Below are positions 60,065-64,000 of a stretch of 64,000 nt of DNA, in pieces. Below the pieces are notes generated by a model. That model worked only from the letters and a program-made list of their open reading frames with translations, ran no database searches and was not told where the DNA came from. The position numbers and the translations under genes were made by a program. Source of the DNA: JBQTGK01 sp052400665 (lineage in GTDB: Bacteria; Bacteroidota; Bacteroidia; Bacteroidales; Marinifilaceae); the NCBI GenBank assembly GCA_052400665.1, contig JBQTGK010000001.1, one strand, 5' to 3'. Every line of letters begins with the position of its first letter. Position 1 is the stretch's first letter.

Positions 60065-61921
60065 TTAATGCTTATTAGCTTCCTTTTTCTTTTGTTCACC
60101 AATTAAATCTGCTTCGAACATTCTTTTCTCAATTCTTTTTTTGCTTTTAGAAATTTCTCCTCTTAAATATTTTTCGATCATTAAACCGGCAATGGGAGCT
60201 CCATATCTCGACCCCCATACTCCATTTTCTACATAAACAACCAATGCTATTTTAGGATTCTCTCGTGGCGCAAATGCAACAAATACCGAGTGATCGTCGC
60301 CATGAGGATTTTGTACAGTTCCTGTTTTACCACAAACTCTTATTCCTGGAATAGCGGCTAATCCACCAGTACTTCCGGCGCCTCCTGAAATTACCATTTC
60401 CATACCATCAATAACAGGTTTAAAATAAGAAGAATCAATACTTGTATAATTCTTCTCTAAAAATCGTTTATCTATTGGTTCATTATCTCCAAATGATTTT
60501 ACAATATGAGGAGGATAATAATATCCTTTATTTGCTATTGCGGCTGTCATATTAGCCATTTGTAAAGGAGTAATTAAAAGCTCTCCCTGACCAATAGCGA
60601 GTGAAATCATATTCAGAGATTTCAAATTTGTTCTTTTATATACTTTCTGATAATATTTTAATGTTGGAATAGATCCTGATAACTCGTGAGGTAAATCACT
60701 ATTTAGTCTACTTCCCATTCCAAAGGAGGTAACATGATCTCTCCAGGTTTGATACCCTTCATTAACGCCGCTAAATTTTGGTGATTCTAAAATATAACGA
60801 AAAACATTTGCATAATACGCATTACAGGAATGCATAATTGATTCCCGCAAATCTAATGGAGAAACATGATCGTGACACCCCATTTTTCGATTTCCGTAAT
60901 AATATCCCCTGTGGCATTCAAACCGTGTAGTTGGCTTTATTACTTTTTCTTGTAAACCAATTAAAGCATTTACCAATTTAAAAATCGAACCTGGAGGATA
61001 CTGTGCCATCATCGAACGGTCGAAAAGTGGCTTCAGTGAATCATTTTGAACCAAAGAACGATAATTTTTACTCATAACACGCCCAACCAACATTTCAGGA
61101 TCGTAACCCGGACTGGATATTTTTGTAAGAATCTCTCCTGTACTTGGCTCTATTGCAACAATTCCACCTTTTTTATTTTGCATTAAAAGCTCACCATATT
61201 CTTGTAACTCAATATCCAGACTTGAATAAATATCTTTACCTGAAACCGGTTTTTTATCATGTTTTCCATCTCTATAGGAACCTTTTATTCTGTTATAAAC
61301 ATCTACCCAGAATATTTTTTTCCCTTTTTCTCCACGCAATTCTTTTTCATAGGTCAGTTCAATGCCACTTTTCCCAATATAATCACCCGAAGTATAATAT
61401 TCATCAGTACGTATTTCCTTATTATTTACTTCATTAAGATATCCTAAAGCATGAGCTGCACTCTGACGCGGATATTTTCGTAAAGTTCTGGGCTGCACAA
61501 AAAAACCAGGAAATTTATACAGCTTTTCTTGTAAAACTGCATAACGCTTCGATGATAATTGTTTTAAAAAAATAGATGCTTTACGCCAGGAATATTTTTT
61601 TGCTTTTGCAATATTTTTATCAACATCCAACTTGTCTACTTGCAGTAAATTACAAAAATCTAAAGTATCAAAAGCCTTTACCTGACGAGGAATTATCATT
61701 AAATCGTAAACTGCCTGATTGTAAACAAGTAATTCTCCATTTCTATCATAAATTAATCCACGTGCAGGAAATTGAGTAACCTGCCGCTGAGAATTGTTCT
61801 CTGCCGACAATTTATATGAATCATCAACAATTTGAAGATTAAAAAGTTTGATAATAAATATTAGAACAACAAGAATAAAAATTCCACCAATTACATATAT
61901 ACGATTCGAGAAATTATTCAT
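60065..61921 (-). CDS. mrdA: penicillin-binding protein 2 (transpeptidase MrdA)
   Basis: PBP2 crosslinks peptidoglycan during cell elongation, together with RodA. The 618-aa protein has one N-terminal TM helix (about 8-27), a dimerisation/pedestal domain with GLIYDRNGELLVYN, and the transpeptidase domain. That domain carries SxxK in PPGSIFKLVNALIG at about 310, SxN in MHSCNAYYANVF, and KTG in CGKTGTVQNPHGDDHS. The C-terminal tail (about 590-618) is strongly charged. It lies 14 nt after mreD and 3 nt before rodA. Confidence 0.95.
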   Translation of the reverse strand: MNNFSNRIYVIGGIFILVVLIFIIKLFNLQIVDDSYKLSAENNSQRQVTQFPARGLIYDRNGELLVYNQAVYDLMIIPRQVKAFDTLDFCNLLQVDKLDVDKNIAKAKKYSWRKASIFLKQLSSKRYAVLQEKLYKFPGFFVQPRTLRKYPRQSAAHALGYLNEVNNKEIRTDEYYTSGDYIGKSGIELTYEKELRGEKGKKIFWVDVYNRIKGSYRDGKHDKKPVSGKDIYSSLDIELQEYGELLMQNKKGGIVAIEPSTGEILTKISSPGYDPEMLVGRVMSKNYRSLVQNDSLKPLFDRSMMAQYPPGSIFKLVNALIGLQEKVIKPTTRFECHRGYYYGNRKMGCHDHVSPLDLRESIMHSCNAYYANVFRYILESPKFSGVNEGYQTWRDHVTSFGMGSRLNSDLPHELSGSIPTLKYYQKVYKRTNLKSLNMISLAIGQGELLITPLQMANMTAAIANKGYYYPPHIVKSFGDNEPIDKRFLEKNYTSIDSSYFKPVIDGMEMVISGGAGSTGGLAAIPGIRVCGKTGTVQNPHGDDHSVFVAFAPRENPKIALVVYVENGVWGSRYGAPIAGLMIEKYLRGEISKSKKRIEKRMFEADLIGEQKKKEANKH

Positions 61922-61935
61922 ATAATTTGGCTGAT

Positions 61936-62439
61936 CTATTTTTTAAACATTAAAAACTGAGAAGTTACAATAAGAATTAAAGAGAAAAAACCACTAAATA
62001 TGATCCTTACTAGTGTTTCACTAAAGTTAGCAAATGAAAATACTTCAATAATAAACAAGAATGAATGGTGTGCAATAATTAAAGTAAGTGAATATTTGAA
62101 AAACCATGCAAAACCGTAGGAAGAAATTCCAGGATAACTTCCTATTTCATATCCATCGCGAAGAGACAGATAATTTAAAACATAAGGGCGCAAATATCCC
62201 ATGAAAACGCAGGCTGATGCGTGCATTCCAACTGTTCCTGAAAAAATATCAACACTAATTCCCACTAAAAAAGAAAGTAGCAAAAGTAGCCAATTCGGTA
62301 TTTCAAATGGCAACAAAAGTATAAAAAGTACATACATGTATGGATTCAAAAACCCACTAAACTGAATGTTATTTAAAATTGCCACCTGAATGAGAACAAG
62401 CACAACAAACCTTATTATATTTTTGAGTACAATGTTCAT
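61936..62439 (-). CDS. mreD: rod shape-determining protein MreD
   Basis: This 167-aa inner-membrane protein has about five TM helices. It opens ILNNIQFSGFLNPYMYVLFI, which is typical of Bacteroidota MreD, with GISVDIFSGTVGMHASACVF following. MreD links MreC and the peptidoglycan machinery. Its start overlaps the mreC stop by 4 nt, and mrdA follows 14 nt later. Confidence 0.9.
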   Translation of the reverse strand: MNIVLKNIIRFVVLVLIQVAILNNIQFSGFLNPYMYVLFILLLPFEIPNWLLLLLSFLVGISVDIFSGTVGMHASACVFMGYLRPYVLNYLSLRDGYEIGSYPGISSYGFAWFFKYSLTLIIAHHSFLFIIEVFSFANFSETLVRIIFSGFFSLILIVTSQFLMFKK

Positions 62440-63263
62440 TCTTTCGCTCCTTCCTCAAGTTCGAGTCTTTCATTTTTCATTAAATACCCAATTACTTTTA
62501 CGTAAGATAGACTCTTAAAATCGTTGGAAAGTAAAACCTCAACTTCCTGAAAATTACTACCTGAAGAAGTAATCACTTTATCAATAACTCCCAACAACAA
62601 ACCTTCGGGAAAAGTTGATGAAAAACCACTGGTCACAATTGTATCTCCTTTTCGCACCTTTACATGAAAAGGAATATCAAGCAGGCGAGCTTTTCGATAG
62701 TCTTTCCCATTCCAGCTTAATGATCCAAAGTAATTGTTTTTCTTAATCATTGCCGATACTTTTAACCGACTGTTTAATAAAGAAATAACCGAAGAATAAT
62801 TTTCCGATACACTTTTTACCACTCCTACAACTCCATTAGCCGTTACAACTCCCATGTCAGGTTCAATTCCGTTAACACGCCCTTTATTAAGGGTTATGTA
62901 ATTAAGCTGCTTATTTACAGAGTTATTTATAATTTTTGCCGAACGATAAATATATTGCTGTTGATATAAAGTATCCTTATACAAAAAAGAAGAATCGGCA
63001 GAAAAAAGATACGATGAAGGAAGTAAATTACTCAAACGCACATTTTCTTTACTTAATTCTTCGTTTGTTTTTACCAAAGAAAGGTAATCTGTAATTGAAG
63101 ATACTTTTTCGTAAACATCACCACTAATGGCATTACTGGAGTTTAGAAATTGAGATTTTTGATAGTTGTTATAGTTCACCAACATTAGCATGCAAACCAA
63201 CTCGAATGCAACAAATAAAATCGTAAAATGAAATCGTACAATAAAGTGTAACAGGTTCTTCAT
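62436..63263 (-). CDS. mreC: rod shape-determining protein MreC
   Basis: This 275-aa protein has an N-terminal TM helix (about 13-30), a periplasmic coiled coil (about 60-85), and the two beta domains of MreC. The domains contain YITLNKGRVNGIEPDMGVVT, GVVGVVKSVSENYSSVISL and TIVTSGFSSTFPEGLLLGVI. MreC forms filaments that connect MreB with PBP2. The gene sits 43 nt after mreB and overlaps mreD by 4 nt. Confidence 0.93.
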   Translation of the reverse strand: MKNLLHFIVRFHFTILFVAFELVCMLMLVNYNNYQKSQFLNSSNAISGDVYEKVSSITDYLSLVKTNEELSKENVRLSNLLPSSYLFSADSSFLYKDTLYQQQYIYRSAKIINNSVNKQLNYITLNKGRVNGIEPDMGVVTANGVVGVVKSVSENYSSVISLLNSRLKVSAMIKKNNYFGSLSWNGKDYRKARLLDIPFHVKVRKGDTIVTSGFSSTFPEGLLLGVIDKVITSSGSNFQEVEVLLSNDFKSLSYVKVIGYLMKNERLELEEGAKE

Positions 63264-63306
63264 TCGAAAATCAACTTCTTTAAACTTATAAAAGCCTCAC
63301 TCCCGA

Positions 63307-64000
63307 TTATCTTCTCAGGAATGAAAACTTATCTACATTTTTAAGCGCAATACCAGTTCCACGAGCTACTGCTCTTAAAGGATCTTCGGCAATATGAAAT
63401 GGAATATTTATTTTATCCGTTAACCGCTTATCCAATCCACGAAGCAAGGCTCCACCTCCGGCAAGGTAAATCCCTCTGTTCACAATATCAGCATACAGTT
63501 CGGGAGGTGTTTGCTCCAAAGCGCTAAGAATCGCTATTTCAATTTTTGAAATCGACTTTTCAAGACAGTGAGCAATCTCCTGATAAGAAACCGGTACCTC
63601 AATAGGTAGCGCAGTCATTTGATTTGGTCCCTGAACACGAAAATCTGTTGGAGGTTCTTCTAACTCAGACAAAGCTGACCCAACATGAATTTTAATTTCT
63701 TCGGCAGTTCGCTCACCAATTTTGATGTTATGCTGATGACGCATATACTCCTGTATATCAACAGTTAAATCATCACCCGCAATACGAATAGATTTATTGG
63801 TAACAATACCCCCAAGAGAGATAACAGCAATTTCGGTAGTACCTCCTCCTATATCTACAACCATATTTCCTTCTGGTGCTTCTACATCAATACCAATACC
63901 AATTGCCGCAGCCATCGGTTCATATATCATGTACACATCTCTACCTCCAGCATGCTCCGAAGAGTCACGTACCGCACGCATTTCAACCTCAGTACTACCC
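63307..64000 (-). CDS. mreB: rod shape-determining protein MreB, C-terminal part (cut by window edge)
   Basis: About 230 codons of the actin-like cytoskeletal protein MreB are visible; the N-terminus lies beyond the right edge. Residues GSTEVEMRAVRDSSEHAGGR, YMIYEPMAAAIG, MVVDIGGGTTEIAVISLGGI (phosphate-2 loop) and GIYLAGGGALLRGLDKRL (adenosine motif) match MreB. It is the first gene of the elongasome operon mreB-mreC-mreD-mrdA-rodA. The frame stays open up to position 64000 and past the internal Met at 63981. Confidence 0.95.
   Translation of the reverse strand, partial: GSTEVEMRAVRDSSEHAGGRDVYMIYEPMAAAIGIGIDVEAPEGNMVVDIGGGTTEIAVISLGGIVTNKSIRIAGDDLTVDIQEYMRHQHNIKIGERTAEEIKIHVGSALSELEEPPTDFRVQGPNQMTALPIEVPVSYQEIAHCLEKSISKIEIAILSALEQTPPELYADIVNRGIYLAGGGALLRGLDKRLTDKINIPFHIAEDPLRAVARGTGIALKNVDKFSFLRR

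Noticed and set aside
1..64000. CRISPR arrays, tRNAs, rRNAs, IS elements or prophage
   Set aside because: No regularly spaced repeats, tRNA-like cloverleafs, transposase or phage genes were seen on either strand. I had no search tools, so short or degenerate examples could be missed.

Overview
The window is low-GC chromosomal DNA from a member of the Bacteroidota. The evidence is a fused cbb3 oxidase ccoNO gene, the type IX secretion gene porQ, the gliding ABC genes gldA-gldF-gldG, DUF5683 and DUF5020 proteins, a LysRS with a C-terminal extension, weak Shine-Dalgarno sequences, and many promoters of the Bacteroidota form TTTG-N19-TAnnTTTG. A marine Bacteroidales/Marinilabiliales-type organism is the most likely source, but this is inference. 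I see no prophage, IS element, CRISPR array, rRNA or tRNA. Almost everything is core chromosome in long colinear operons.

Layout. 1-5811: cbb3 cytochrome oxidase operon (end of ccoS, ccoNO, ccoQ, ccoP, ccoG, ccoH, SafE-like transporter), closed by a terminator. 5892-6759: a DUF2975 membrane protein with a small XRE regulator. 6967-8375: EamA transporter overlapping a cysteine-cluster protein. 8427-12148: porQ, cmk, then one reading frame joining ispH to pfkA. 12252-15833: priA and a heptose-7-phosphate kinase. 16047-20166: parA, parB, DUF5683 protein and a LysM lytic transglycosylase. 20548-23739 (minus): gldA-gldF-gldG. 23884-29595: HAD phosphatase, shikimate kinase, topoisomerase IV parC and parE. 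29862-32721 (minus): hpt-adk-obg-PAP2, behind a roughly 240-nt leader that can form RNA structure. It is divergent from purE (33017-33523).

33783-36640 is a two-gene outer-membrane unit: a PorV/PorQ-like barrel and a helix-hairpin-helix protein with a predicted barrel. It is followed by a thioesterase, an RluA-type pseudouridine synthase, a YbaK deacylase and a HAD phosphatase. 39617-44076 holds nucleobase transport genes (DUF5020 outer-membrane channel with an AzgA-type permease, and a UraA-type permease) around an unknown lipoprotein. 44304-47613 is lipA-lipB-recJ. 47994-52412 is lysS, gpsA, pgi. 52444-58683 carries a small membrane protein, a second EamA transporter, a hybrid histidine kinase, a cyclic 2,3-diphosphoglycerate synthase homologue and an ACP phosphodiesterase homologue. 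58637-64000 (minus) is the rod-shape operon mreB-mreC-mreD-mrdA-rodA, with mreB cut by the right edge.

The most unusual observations are: the in-frame IspH-PfkA reading frame with no linker; the hpt leader, with a 12-bp helix enclosing a cUUCGg tetraloop hairpin; and the barrel plus HhH-barrel outer-membrane pair. No clearly new defence or mobile system is present.
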